DNA from: JALYGK01 sp036259835
GTDB taxonomy: Bacteria; Actinomycetota; UBA4738
DNA length: 7,661 bases
NCBI GenBank assembly: GCA_036259835.1
Contig: DATABA010000064.1
Coordinates: forward strand, 1-7,661
Reading direction: 5' to 3'
In this document: piece after piece, positions 1 through 5,079 of the stretch
How the letters are laid out: the number at the start of each line of letters is the position of its first letter
Numbering within the stretch: the first letter of the stretch is position 1
Program-made: the position numbers and the translations under genes
The notes under the pieces: model-generated
The model's database searches: none
The model's input: only the letters and a program-made list of their open reading frames with translations
Told to the model about the DNA's origin: nothing

Positions 1-77
1 CACGCGTCGTCGAAGGGATCGATCTCGATTCGACCCTTCGAGATCTCTTCGCGAATGGAGCGGTCGGACAGGATCAT
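1..77 (-). CDS. dcd: dCTP deaminase, N-terminal fragment (runs off left edge)
   Basis: The minus strand reads ATG at 77-75 followed by 24 more codons without a stop. The peptide begins MILSDRSIR and continues with GRIEIDPFDD, the highly conserved start of the Dcd family. Dcd deaminates dCTP to dUTP (some members go on to dUMP) in the cytoplasm, feeding dTMP synthesis. Only about an eighth of the usual roughly 190 residues is present, so the catalytic residues cannot be checked and mono- versus bifunctional type is unknown. I see no clear purine-rich ribosome binding site before the ATG. The gene is divergent from the tRNA-Gly with 28 bp between the start codon and the tRNA 5' end, so its promoter must lie in or across the tRNA gene. 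Identity is fairly sure because the N-terminal signature is so distinctive. Confidence 0.88.
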   Translation of the reverse strand, partial: MILSDRSIREEISKGRIEIDPFDDA

Positions 78-94
78 GGGGGCGCGGCTACAAT
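65..94 (+). promoter_or_regulatory. Candidate promoter of the tRNA-Gly gene
   Basis: CGGACA at 65-70 (similar to TTGACA) and TACAAT at 89-94 (one mismatch to TATAAT) are separated by 18 bp. The tRNA starts 12 nt after the -10 box, so the transcript would carry only a few leader bases. The -35 half lies over the first codons of dcd on the opposite strand. This is inferred from motif match and position only. Confidence 0.55.
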
Positions 95-105
95 CGTGCT
101 GCCTC

Positions 106-179
106 GCGGATGTAGTTCAGTGGTAGAACGCGAGCTTCCCAAGCTCGAGGCGGGGGTTCGATTCCCCTCATCCGCTCCA
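106..179 (+). tRNA. tRNA-Gly, anticodon CCC, with encoded CCA
   Basis: A full cloverleaf can be folded. The acceptor stem is GCGGATG (106-112) with CATCCGC (169-175), followed by T and an encoded CCA (177-179). The D arm contains AGTGGTAGA. The anticodon stem CGAGC/GCTCG encloses the loop TTCCCAA, giving anticodon CCC, which reads the glycine codon GGG. The T arm is GGGGT-TCGATTC-CCCTC-like with the usual TTCGA core. The 3' end of the minus-strand DNA glycosylase gene overlaps the last 12 nt, and dcd starts 28 bp upstream on the other strand. Confidence 0.95.
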
Positions 180-941
180 CCTTATCGGCTCCTCGACCCC
201 GGTCTGACCACGAACGCCTCGGCGTCGAGCCCTGTCCCTTGCTCCAGACTCGGACAGGAAACGAGCCGCTGACGGGCACACATCCTGAAGGGGGCACACT
301 TCACAGGCAGGCCGGCCGGCCCGGCAGATGGCACGTCCATGGCGGATCATCCCGACGTGCAGCGTCAGCCGGAGCCGCGGTGGGACCAGCTTCTCCATAA
401 CGGCGTGCGCCCGGACAGCGTCGGTCTCCGGTCCGAAGAACCCCAGCCGAAGACCGACGCGGTAGACGTGGGTATCGACGGGGAGCGCCGGACGCCCCAG
501 CGAGAACGCGAGAACGCACGCTACCGTCTTGGGACCCACTCCTGGTAGCGAAAGCAGGTACGAGGCGACCCGCTTCGCCGAAGCGTCCTGCATCCATGAG
601 AGATCGAGCGAACCCCCCTCGCGGTCGCGGATCTCCTCGAGAATCGCCAGGATCCTTCGAGCCTTGATGTTCGACAGGCCGCCGGGTCGAATGGCTTCTT
701 CCAGCTCGGGCTCTGCAGCGTCGGCGAGCGCCTCCCATGTCGGAAAGCGCGCTCGCATGGCTGCGAACGCGCGATCCCGGTTGAGGTCGTTGGTGTTCTG
801 CGACAAGACCGTGAGGATGAGCTCCTCCAGTGGGTCGAGCCTCCGCGGCGCGTCCAGCGGCCCGTACGTCGTCGTGAGCCGCCGATGCACCTCGCGAACG
901 AACGCGGGCTTTGGGACGGAAAGAGCAGCGGAGCGACGCAC
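168..941 (-). CDS. nth: Endonuclease III-type DNA glycosylase/AP lyase with [4Fe-4S] cluster
   Basis: This 257-residue HhH-GPD protein would excise damaged pyrimidines and cut abasic sites in base-excision repair. The helix-hairpin-helix LPGVGPK (132-138) ends in K138, the lyase lysine position. D156 in VDTH (155-158) is the conserved catalytic aspartate. The four cluster cysteines C206, C213, C216 and C222 have the family spacing C-x6-C-x2-C-x5-C. The usual LSAQATD element reads LSQNTND (46-52), pointing to a subfamily away from E. coli Nth, so substrate choice is uncertain. The start is GTG at 941-939, 6 nt after the dnaB stop, with GAGGGG about 15 nt upstream as a weak ribosome binding site; a GTG at codon 18 is an alternative. 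About 35 residues follow the last cysteine, an Arg-rich tail longer than in E. coli Nth, and the stop lies inside the tRNA gene. The gene probably rides on the dnaB transcript. Confidence 0.88.
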   Translation of the reverse strand: MRRSAALSVPKPAFVREVHRRLTTTYGPLDAPRRLDPLEELILTVLSQNTNDLNRDRAFAAMRARFPTWEALADAAEPELEEAIRPGGLSNIKARRILAILEEIRDREGGSLDLSWMQDASAKRVASYLLSLPGVGPKTVACVLAFSLGRPALPVDTHVYRVGLRLGFFGPETDAVRAHAVMEKLVPPRLRLTLHVGMIRHGRAICRAGRPACEVCPLQDVCPSAARFLSESGARDRARRRGVRGQTGVEEPIRWSG

Positions 942-947
942 GCCTCA

Positions 948-2300
948 TCATTGCACCCCTCTCGCCGCGTTCCGGAACAGCGTCAGGTGCGGGAGGAAGG
1001 TGAGCGGTACGGTGGCGGTGGGGCCGTTCCGGTGCTTGGCCACGATGATGTCGGCCTTGCCCTTGACCTGCGGATCGTCGGAGTCGTCCCGGTGGATGAA
1101 CATCACGACGTCGGCGTCCTGCTCCAGGCTTCCGCTCTCACGCAGGTCCGACAGCTGGGGCCGCTTGTCGGCTCGGGTTTCCGGGTTCCGGTTGAGCTGT
1201 GACACCGCAAGCACTGGGACGTCCAGCTCCTTCGCCAGGAGCTTCAATGAGCGGCTGATCTCCGCGACCTCTTGTTGGCGGTTCTCGGCTCGCCCGGGTC
1301 CCGACATGAGCTGGAGGTAGTCCACAATGATGAGCCCCAGGCCGCGGCGGCTCGACGCCATCCTTCGAGCCTTGGCTCGAATGTCGACGATCGTCACGTT
1401 GCCCGAATCGACAATGAACAGCGGAGCCTCGTGGAGGACCTCGGCGGCCTCCACGATCCGGCTCCATTCCTCGGTGGCCACGCGTCCCGATCGAACCTTG
1501 TCCCACGGGACCTTCGCTTCTCCGCATAACAAGCGCATGCCGATCTCGAACCTCGACATCTCGAGGGAGAACATCGCCACGGGGTTCTCGTCCACCGCGA
1601 CGTTGCGGGCAATGTTCGTGACCAGCGACGACTTCCCGACACCGGGCCGGGCCGCGATGATGATCAGGTTCCCGCGCTGCATTCCCGAGAGAAGCTCGTC
1701 CAGGTCGACGAAGCCCGTCGGCACGCCGGAGAAGTCGCTGTCGCGCTGTTGGATGTGTTCGAGCGCGGCGATGCTTTCGTCGACCAGATCCCGCAGGGGG
1801 ACGACCTGGTCCTGTTCCTCTTGGCGCGCCACGCCATACATGAGGGCCTCGGCCTCGTCTGCCGCCTTCCGAGGGTCATCCGGGACCGCGTACGCCGTCG
1901 CCATGATCCGCGACGCGGCGTCGATCATCCGGCGAAGCAACGCATTGTCCCCGACGATGCGCGCGTAATACCCCGCGCTGGCAGGCGTCGGGACCGTCTC
2001 CACGAGGTTGTAGACGTACAACGGACCGCCGACCTCCTGGAGCGTGTGACTGCGCTTCAGCTCCTCAACGCACGTGATGGCATCGACGGGTTCGCCTCGG
2101 GCGTAGATGCTCAGAACTGCGTCGTAGATCTTCTTGTGCGCCGGTCGATAGAAGTCCTCCGGCTTGAGGACCTCCACGACGGCGGCGATCGCTTCGGGGG
2201 ACAGCATCATGGAGCCGAGCACCGACTCTTCGGCTTCCAGATTGTGAGGCGGCACCCGCTCGGGTCGGGACCGTCGTACCTCCTCAGCCGTTCTGGCCAT
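948..2300 (-). CDS. dnaB: Replicative DNA helicase DnaB
   Basis: This 450-residue hexameric helicase unwinds DNA 5'->3' at the replication fork. The N-terminal domain spans about 16-118, starting with the family motif PPHNLEAEESVLGS. A linker follows, then the RecA-like ATPase domain from about 184. Walker A is ARPGVGKSS (217-225, K223). E247 in SLEMSR is the motif H1a catalytic glutamate position. Walker B is LIIVDYLQL (323-331, D327), motif H3 is VLAVSQLNR (363-371), and the motif H4-like stretch DLRESGSLEQDADVV follows at 385-399. Length matches intein-free family members. The frame stays open 73 codons upstream, but that stretch does not look like DnaB. I chose ATG 2300-2298 because AGAGGGGAGGG lies just ahead; GTG 2303 is equally possible. 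It follows rplI after a 228-bp gap and is 6 nt upstream of nth. Confidence 0.97.
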   Translation of the reverse strand: MARTAEEVRRSRPERVPPHNLEAEESVLGSMMLSPEAIAAVVEVLKPEDFYRPAHKKIYDAVLSIYARGEPVDAITCVEELKRSHTLQEVGGPLYVYNLVETVPTPASAGYYARIVGDNALLRRMIDAASRIMATAYAVPDDPRKAADEAEALMYGVARQEEQDQVVPLRDLVDESIAALEHIQQRDSDFSGVPTGFVDLDELLSGMQRGNLIIIAARPGVGKSSLVTNIARNVAVDENPVAMFSLEMSRFEIGMRLLCGEAKVPWDKVRSGRVATEEWSRIVEAAEVLHEAPLFIVDSGNVTIVDIRAKARRMASSRRGLGLIIVDYLQLMSGPGRAENRQQEVAEISRSLKLLAKELDVPVLAVSQLNRNPETRADKRPQLSDLRESGSLEQDADVVMFIHRDDSDDPQVKGKADIIVAKHRNGPTATVPLTFLPHLTLFRNAARGVQ

Positions 2301-2303
2301 CAC

Positions 2304-2313
2304 CCTCCCCTCT
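2304..2313 (-). promoter_or_regulatory. Ribosome binding site fixing the dnaB start
   Basis: The minus strand reads AGAGGGGAGG ending 3 nt before the chosen ATG if the last G is counted, or 6 nt if the upstream GAGGGG is used. No comparable purine-rich site precedes the upstream in-frame start near 2519. This supports the short DnaB start over the 73-codon extension. Confidence 0.6.
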
Positions 2314-2494
2314 GTCGCGCGGGAAAGTAGCGGCAAACTGCTCTGAAGATCTAGGCGGAACGACTGTGAGCAGGCAGTGGAAACGCTGTCGATACTGGCC
2401 GTGACCTGCAGGTACGCCGAGCCAAAGTTGTCGGTCACGTTCGGACGCCATGATCGGCATCGTAGATGTCGCCACCGACACTCCCCGACCAGCC

Positions 2495-2527
2495 AAAACC
2501 CGTGCGGGAGCGTCTTCACGCGACGGG
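2495..2527 (-). terminator. Terminator-like hairpin after rplI
   Basis: Starting 1 nt past the rplI stop, the minus strand has CCCGT (2527-2523) that pairs perfectly with ACGGG (2503-2499), followed directly by TTTT (2498-2495). A second small stem, GCGT-GAAG-ACGC, nests inside (2521-2510). The outer stem is only 5 bp and the U-tract is short, so it may be weak or leaky, which fits partial read-through into dnaB. Confidence 0.35.
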
Positions 2528-2528
2528 A

Positions 2529-2975
2529 TTACTTCTCGACGACCTCCAACGTCACCGTAGCGATGACCTCGGGATGCAGGTGGATGGCGACCTCGTGCGT
2601 GCCCAGGCTTCTGATGGGTTGAGGAAGATCGACGTGGCGGCGGTCGACCGCCACACCGGTTGCCTTCTCGATCTCCTGGGCCAGGGTGTGCGCGGGAAGG
2701 CTTCCGAAGAGGCGGCCGCCTTCGGCGGCTTTGGCGGCCACCCGTACGGGCTTCGCCGACAGGCGCTGCGCGGTAGCATTCGCTTCATCCAGCGTCGCCT
2801 TGACCCGCTTCTGATGCGATTGCCGCAGTCGTGCAGCGTGCCGAATGGCCCCCTTCGAAGGAGGGGCCGCCATTCCCTTCGGAATCAGGAAGTTGCGGGC
2901 GTAGCCGTCCGCGACCTCCAGGATGTCACCCGGCGCGCCGAGCTTCTCGACGGCGCGTTGCAGGATGATCCTCAT
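2529..2975 (-). CDS. rplI: Large-subunit ribosomal protein bL9
   Basis: This 148-residue protein has the length of typical bL9 (149 in E. coli). L9 binds 23S rRNA at the base of the L1 stalk and reaches across the ribosome surface; it helps maintain the reading frame. The N-terminal rRNA-binding domain carries the family signature as DGYARNFLIPKGMA (23-36). A charged, Lys/Arg/Gln-rich connecting helix spans about 40-75, and the C-terminal domain extends from about 80 to the end. Its ATG overlaps the rpsR stop in an ATGA arrangement and has no clear ribosome binding site of its own. Translation is therefore probably coupled to rpsR. A terminator-like hairpin follows the TAA. Confidence 0.97.
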   Translation of the reverse strand: MRIILQRAVEKLGAPGDILEVADGYARNFLIPKGMAAPPSKGAIRHAARLRQSHQKRVKATLDEANATAQRLSAKPVRVAAKAAEGGRLFGSLPAHTLAQEIEKATGVAVDRRHVDLPQPIRSLGTHEVAIHLHPEVIATVTLEVVEK

Positions 2976-3235
2976 CGAGCGGTGTACGGCAGCAGCGCCA
3001 TTTCGCGGGCGTTCTTTACTGCTGTGGCCACCTCGCGCTGGTGCTGTGCGCAGTTCCCGGTAACCCGGCGGGCTCGGATCTTGCCACGGTCGGACACGAA
3101 TTTCCGCAGCAGCATGACGTCCTTGTAGTCGACGTAGGCGATGTTGTCCTTGCAGAAGACGCAGAACTTCTTGCGCTGTTTCTTCTGCCAGCCCTTCTCT
3201 TCCTTCTCCCGCCGCTTTCTCTGTCCCTTAGGCAT
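2972..3235 (-). CDS. rpsR: Small-subunit ribosomal protein bS18, zinc-binding (C+) form
   Basis: The protein has 87 residues. S18 pairs with S6 on the platform of the 30S subunit. The N-terminus is highly basic (MPKGQRKRREKEEKGWQKKQ). The core contains FCVFCKDNIAYVDYKD (24-39) and the C-terminal half has RRVTGNCAQHQ (56-66). C25-x2-C28 together with C62-x2-H65 makes a complete zinc-ribbon set, so this is the C+ type rather than the cysteine-free copy induced in zinc shortage. The start is ATG 3235-3233; AGGAGG lies 12 nt upstream, a rather long spacing, inside the end of ssb. The first 8 nt overlap the ssb 3' end, and the TGA stop overlaps the rplI ATG. Translational coupling along ssb-rpsR-rplI is likely. 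Confidence 0.97.
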   Translation of the reverse strand: MPKGQRKRREKEEKGWQKKQRKKFCVFCKDNIAYVDYKDVMLLRKFVSDRGKIRARRVTGNCAQHQREVATAVKNAREMALLPYTAR

Positions 3236-3680
3236 CGATTGGCGTTTCCTCCTGCGGACCGCCCACCCCAACCGAAACGTTCTCCGACCAGTCAGGCGAT
3301 GCCGCTCCTCTTCCTCCTTGTCGTTCCACCTTTGCCGTCGCCCACTTCAGGCTGGGAGCGACCTCCTCGGCCTCGATCTCGACCTTCGACCGCCGCTCTC
3401 CTTCCGGGGTCTCCCACGAGTTCGTCCGAAGCCTTCCAACGACGACCACGCGGCTGCCCTGCGTGATGGACTCCGCGACGTTCTCGGCCAGGGTCCTCCA
3501 CGCCGTGACGTCGAAGAACGACGTGTCGGCGTCTTTCCACTGTCCGGACTCGTCCCGGACGCGCCGGCTGACCGCCACACCGAACTTGACCAGCGCAGCC
3601 CCGTTCGGCGTGTACCGAAGCTCGGGGTCACGGGTCACGTTCCCCACGATCATGACCTGATTGTCCTGTGCCATCTTCAT
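3228..3680 (-). CDS. ssb: Single-stranded DNA-binding protein
   Basis: This 150-residue SSB coats single-stranded DNA in replication, repair and recombination. The OB fold spans about 8-112, with VMIVGNVTRDPELRYTPNG (9-27), VKFGVAVSRR (31-40), SFFDVTAWRTLAENV (54-68) and SRVVVVGRLRTNSWE (76-90). W48, F55, F56, W61 and W89 are candidate DNA-stacking residues. The C-terminal tail after the fold is only about 38 residues and ends in QEETPIDA, without the terminal acidic-Pro-Phe tip that normally docks partner proteins. I chose ATG 3680 because GAGGG sits 5 nt upstream; ATG 3674 and GTG 3686 are alternatives. The gene follows rpsF after 57 nt holding a strong hairpin, and overlaps rpsR by 8 nt. 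Confidence 0.95.
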   Translation of the reverse strand: MKMAQDNQVMIVGNVTRDPELRYTPNGAALVKFGVAVSRRVRDESGQWKDADTSFFDVTAWRTLAENVAESITQGSRVVVVGRLRTNSWETPEGERRSKVEIEAEEVAPSLKWATAKVERQGGRGAASPDWSENVSVGVGGPQEETPIDA

Positions 3681-3700
3681 CACCACCCTCGTTCATGCCG

Positions 3701-3727
3701 CTCTTCGGCCGATGGCGTGCCGAAGAG
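3701..3727 (-). repeat. Perfect 9-bp inverted repeat between rpsF and ssb
   Basis: CTCTTCGGC (3701-3709) and GCCGAAGAG (3719-3727) are perfect inverted copies around a 9-nt loop. In the rpsF-ssb transcript this would form a stable hairpin upstream of the ssb ribosome binding site. No T-run follows on either strand, so it does not look like an intrinsic terminator. It may set RNA processing or the protein ratio between S6 and SSB. Confidence 0.6.
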
Positions 3728-3737
3728 GGGGAAGGAC

Positions 3738-4052
3738 CTACGCCGCTCCCGCCTCCCGGGAGGGCACCTCGGGACGCACGACGATCTTGAACCTCAAGAC
3801 CTCGTCGGCCAGAGCGAGCACGCGATCCAGCTCCTTGATGATGCCGGGGTCGGCCGCGCACTCGACGATCACGTAGAAACCTTCGGTTTGGCGGCGGATC
3901 TCGTAGGTGAGGCGTCGCTTCCCCCACCGGTTGACCCGCTGCACTTCTCCCCCGCGGTCGCCGACGATCGACGAAATCCGGTCGGTAAGACCCGTCACCG
4001 CCCGGTCGTCGGCGTCCGGGGGCAGGATGAGCATGATCTCGTACGTTCGCAC
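3738..4052 (-). CDS. rpsF: Small-subunit ribosomal protein bS6
   Basis: The protein has 104 residues, in the normal range. S6 binds the 30S platform with S18 and is the first gene of the operon. The fold is ferredoxin-like. The N-terminal strand reads RTYEIMLILPPDAD (2-15). The middle has VNRWGKRRLTYEI (40-52), matching the conserved W-GKR-L-Y-I pattern, then GFYVIVECAADP (58-69) and the final strand EVLRFKIVVRP (84-94). The start is GTG 4052-4050, with AGGAGGG ending 3 nt before it. The frame stays open far upstream through the antisense of panB, but only this start has a ribosome binding site and family similarity. The leader holds a hairpin and an extended -10, listed separately. It is divergent from panB. 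Confidence 0.96.
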   Translation of the reverse strand: MRTYEIMLILPPDADDRAVTGLTDRISSIVGDRGGEVQRVNRWGKRRLTYEIRRQTEGFYVIVECAADPGIIKELDRVLALADEVLRFKIVVRPEVPSREAGAA

Positions 4053-4069
4053 GGACCCTCCTCTGGTCT

Positions 4070-4097
4070 GAACGGCCCCCCGTGGGAGCAGGAGTTC
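4070..4097 (-). promoter_or_regulatory. rpsF leader hairpin, candidate S6:S18 binding site
   Basis: On the minus strand GAAC (4097-4094) pairs with GTTC (4073-4070). Inside, GCTCCC (4089-4084) pairs with GGGGGC (4080-4075) over an ACG loop, with one T-G wobble. The two stems are separated by an asymmetric loop of TCCT against C. The 3' side reads GGCCGTTC, so a CCG lies at the junction. Known S6:S18 leader sites feature a CCG in a bulge on the 3' side of a stem. The ribosome binding site lies just downstream, so protein binding could shut off translation. Pairing is seen directly; the function is inferred. Confidence 0.35.
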
Positions 4098-4105
4098 GCG
4101 CTCCA

Positions 4106-4114
4106 ATCGTATCA
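4106..4114 (-). promoter_or_regulatory. Extended -10 promoter element for the rpsF operon
   Basis: The minus strand reads TGATACGAT (4114-4106), that is a TGn extension followed by TACGAT, two mismatches from TATAAT. No good -35 is placed upstream, which is common for extended -10 promoters. Transcription would begin near 4099, just ahead of the leader hairpin, giving a leader of about 45-50 nt. Confidence 0.4.
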
Positions 4115-4180
4115 GCGACATCAAACGGCCTCCGGCCTCATCCCGCCGCATGGTAGGAGTAGGGTCTGACACGACTCGGC

Positions 4181-4186
4181 TACACT
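4181..4186 (+). promoter_or_regulatory. Weak candidate -10 for panB
   Basis: TACACT occurs about 40 nt before the panB ATG. Its context GGCTACACT closely matches GGCTACAAT at the tRNA-Gly promoter. No TTGACA-like box lies at the right distance; CTGACA at 4166-4171 is too close. It is therefore only a possible promoter element. Confidence 0.28.
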
Positions 4187-4226
4187 TCCACCAGAGAGCC
4201 GTGCACTTCGAAGGGAGGCGCGAGCC

Positions 4227-5018
4227 ATGGCCACCACCGTTCGAGATATCCGGGCCTTCAAGGAACGCGGCGAGCGATTCATCATGCTCACCGCCTATGA
4301 CTTCCCGACCGGCCAGATCCTTGATGAGGCGGGAGTGCCGGTCATCCTGGTCGGCGACTCGCTGGCCCAAAACGTCCTGGGGTACGAAACCACGCTCCCT
4401 GTGACGATGGACGAAATGCTGCACCACACCAAGGCGGTTGCACGGGGCGCCAAAAACGCCCTGATCGTGGGCGACATGCCCTTTCTGTCGTATCAGGTGT
4501 CGACGGACGAGGCAATTCGGAACGCGGGGCGCTTCCTGAAGGAGGGGGGCGCTCACGCGGTCAAGATCGAGGGGCCGATGCTCGACCTGGCCGCAGCGTT
4601 GGTCGACCGCGGAATCCCCGTGATGGGACATATCGGGCTGACGCCGCAGTCGGTCCACGCCATGGGCGGGTACCGCGTCCAGGGACGGTCCGAAGAGGAC
4701 GCCCGGCGACTCTTCAACGAAGCTCAGGCCCTGGAGAAGACGGGGATCTTTTCGCTGGTCCTGGAAGGAATCCCCGAAGGCGTCGCTGCCGAGATCACCG
4801 ACGCCGTGTCGGTCCCCACGATCGGGATTGGAGCCGGGCCACGCTGCGACGGACAGGTCCTGGTTCTGACCGATCTCCTCGGGCTGGGCAGCGGCAAGTA
4901 TCCGAAGTTCGCCAAGCCTTACGCCAACCTGCGGGCCCAGATCACCAGAGCGGTTCAGGCCTTCCGCGACGAAGTGGCGACCCGCGAGTTCCCCGACGAG
5001 GCGCATTCGTATCGCTAA
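4227..5018 (+). CDS. panB: 3-methyl-2-oxobutanoate hydroxymethyltransferase (PanB)
   Basis: This 263-residue enzyme transfers a hydroxymethyl group from 5,10-methylenetetrahydrofolate to alpha-ketoisovalerate, making ketopantoate, the first committed step to pantothenate and coenzyme A. The TIM-barrel motifs are all present: MLTAYDFPTG (20-29), VGDS (42-45) with metal ligand D44, GYETTLPVT (52-60), GDMPF (82-86) with D83, VKIEG (112-116) with K113 and E115, MGHIGLTPQS (133-142), VLEGIP (178-183) with catalytic E180, and IGIGAGPRCDGQVLV (199-213). Length matches the family. The ATG at 4227 is preceded by GGGAGG 8 nt upstream. It is divergent from the rpsF operon and 61 nt upstream of the GT87-like gene. 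No panC or panD is adjacent, so the pathway genes are scattered here. Confidence 0.97.
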   Translation: MATTVRDIRAFKERGERFIMLTAYDFPTGQILDEAGVPVILVGDSLAQNVLGYETTLPVTMDEMLHHTKAVARGAKNALIVGDMPFLSYQVSTDEAIRNAGRFLKEGGAHAVKIEGPMLDLAAALVDRGIPVMGHIGLTPQSVHAMGGYRVQGRSEEDARRLFNEAQALEKTGIFSLVLEGIPEGVAAEITDAVSVPTIGIGAGPRCDGQVLVLTDLLGLGSGKYPKFAKPYANLRAQITRAVQAFRDEVATREFPDEAHSYR

Positions 5019-5043
5019 ATTCCATTCATCGAACGACGTGACC

Positions 5044-5079
5044 GCCCGAATTCCGTAACGCCCGGCGGATAATTCGGGC
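5044..5079. promoter_or_regulatory. 9-bp perfect inverted repeat abutting a start codon, operator-like
   Basis: GCCCGAATT (5044-5052) and AATTCGGGC (5071-5079) are perfect inverted copies with 18 bp between them. The right arm ends exactly where the ATG of the GT87-like gene begins and overlaps the GATAAT box at 5068-5073. No T-run follows, so a terminator for panB is less likely than a protein-binding site. A dimeric regulator bound here would cover the -10 region. Confidence 0.45.
5068..5073 (+). promoter_or_regulatory. Candidate -10 box giving a leaderless transcript
   Basis: GATAAT differs from TATAAT at one base and ends 6 nt before the ATG at 5080, so transcription would start at or next to the start codon. 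The gene has no Shine-Dalgarno sequence, as expected for a leaderless mRNA. No clear -35 box is seen. Confidence 0.4.

Larger units (their letters stand above)
2301..2528. other. Intergenic region between rplI and dnaB (228 bp)
   Basis: No gene is supported here. The dnaB frame is open through the gap, but the encoded peptide is rich in Arg, Trp and Cys and shows no DnaB or other recognisable pattern. The rplI-proximal end has a terminator-like hairpin (listed separately). TACGAT on the minus strand (2464-2459) could be a -10 box for a separate dnaB transcript, but no convincing -35 lies 16-18 bp upstream, so the promoter is only a possibility. Confidence 0.4.

Noticed and set aside
301..951. 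A minus-strand frame starting with ATG ATG right at the dnaB stop.
   Set aside because: It overlaps nth in another frame, is Arg/Ala/Gly-rich without motifs, while the nth frame holds every catalytic and cluster residue. The ATG position is better explained by chance next to the TGA.
2301..2519. A 73-codon N-terminal extension of DnaB.
   Set aside because: The peptide does not resemble any DnaB N-terminus, has no good ribosome binding site, and a strong purine-rich site precedes the short start.
3141..4169. A long plus-strand open frame opposite rpsR, ssb and rpsF.
   Set aside because: It is antisense to three certain genes, lies in a high-GC region, and its peptide shows no recognisable domain.
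5044..5079. The inverted repeat as an intrinsic terminator for panB.
   Set aside because: The loop is 18 nt and no T-run follows; an operator or other DNA-level role fits better, though a weak terminator cannot be excluded.
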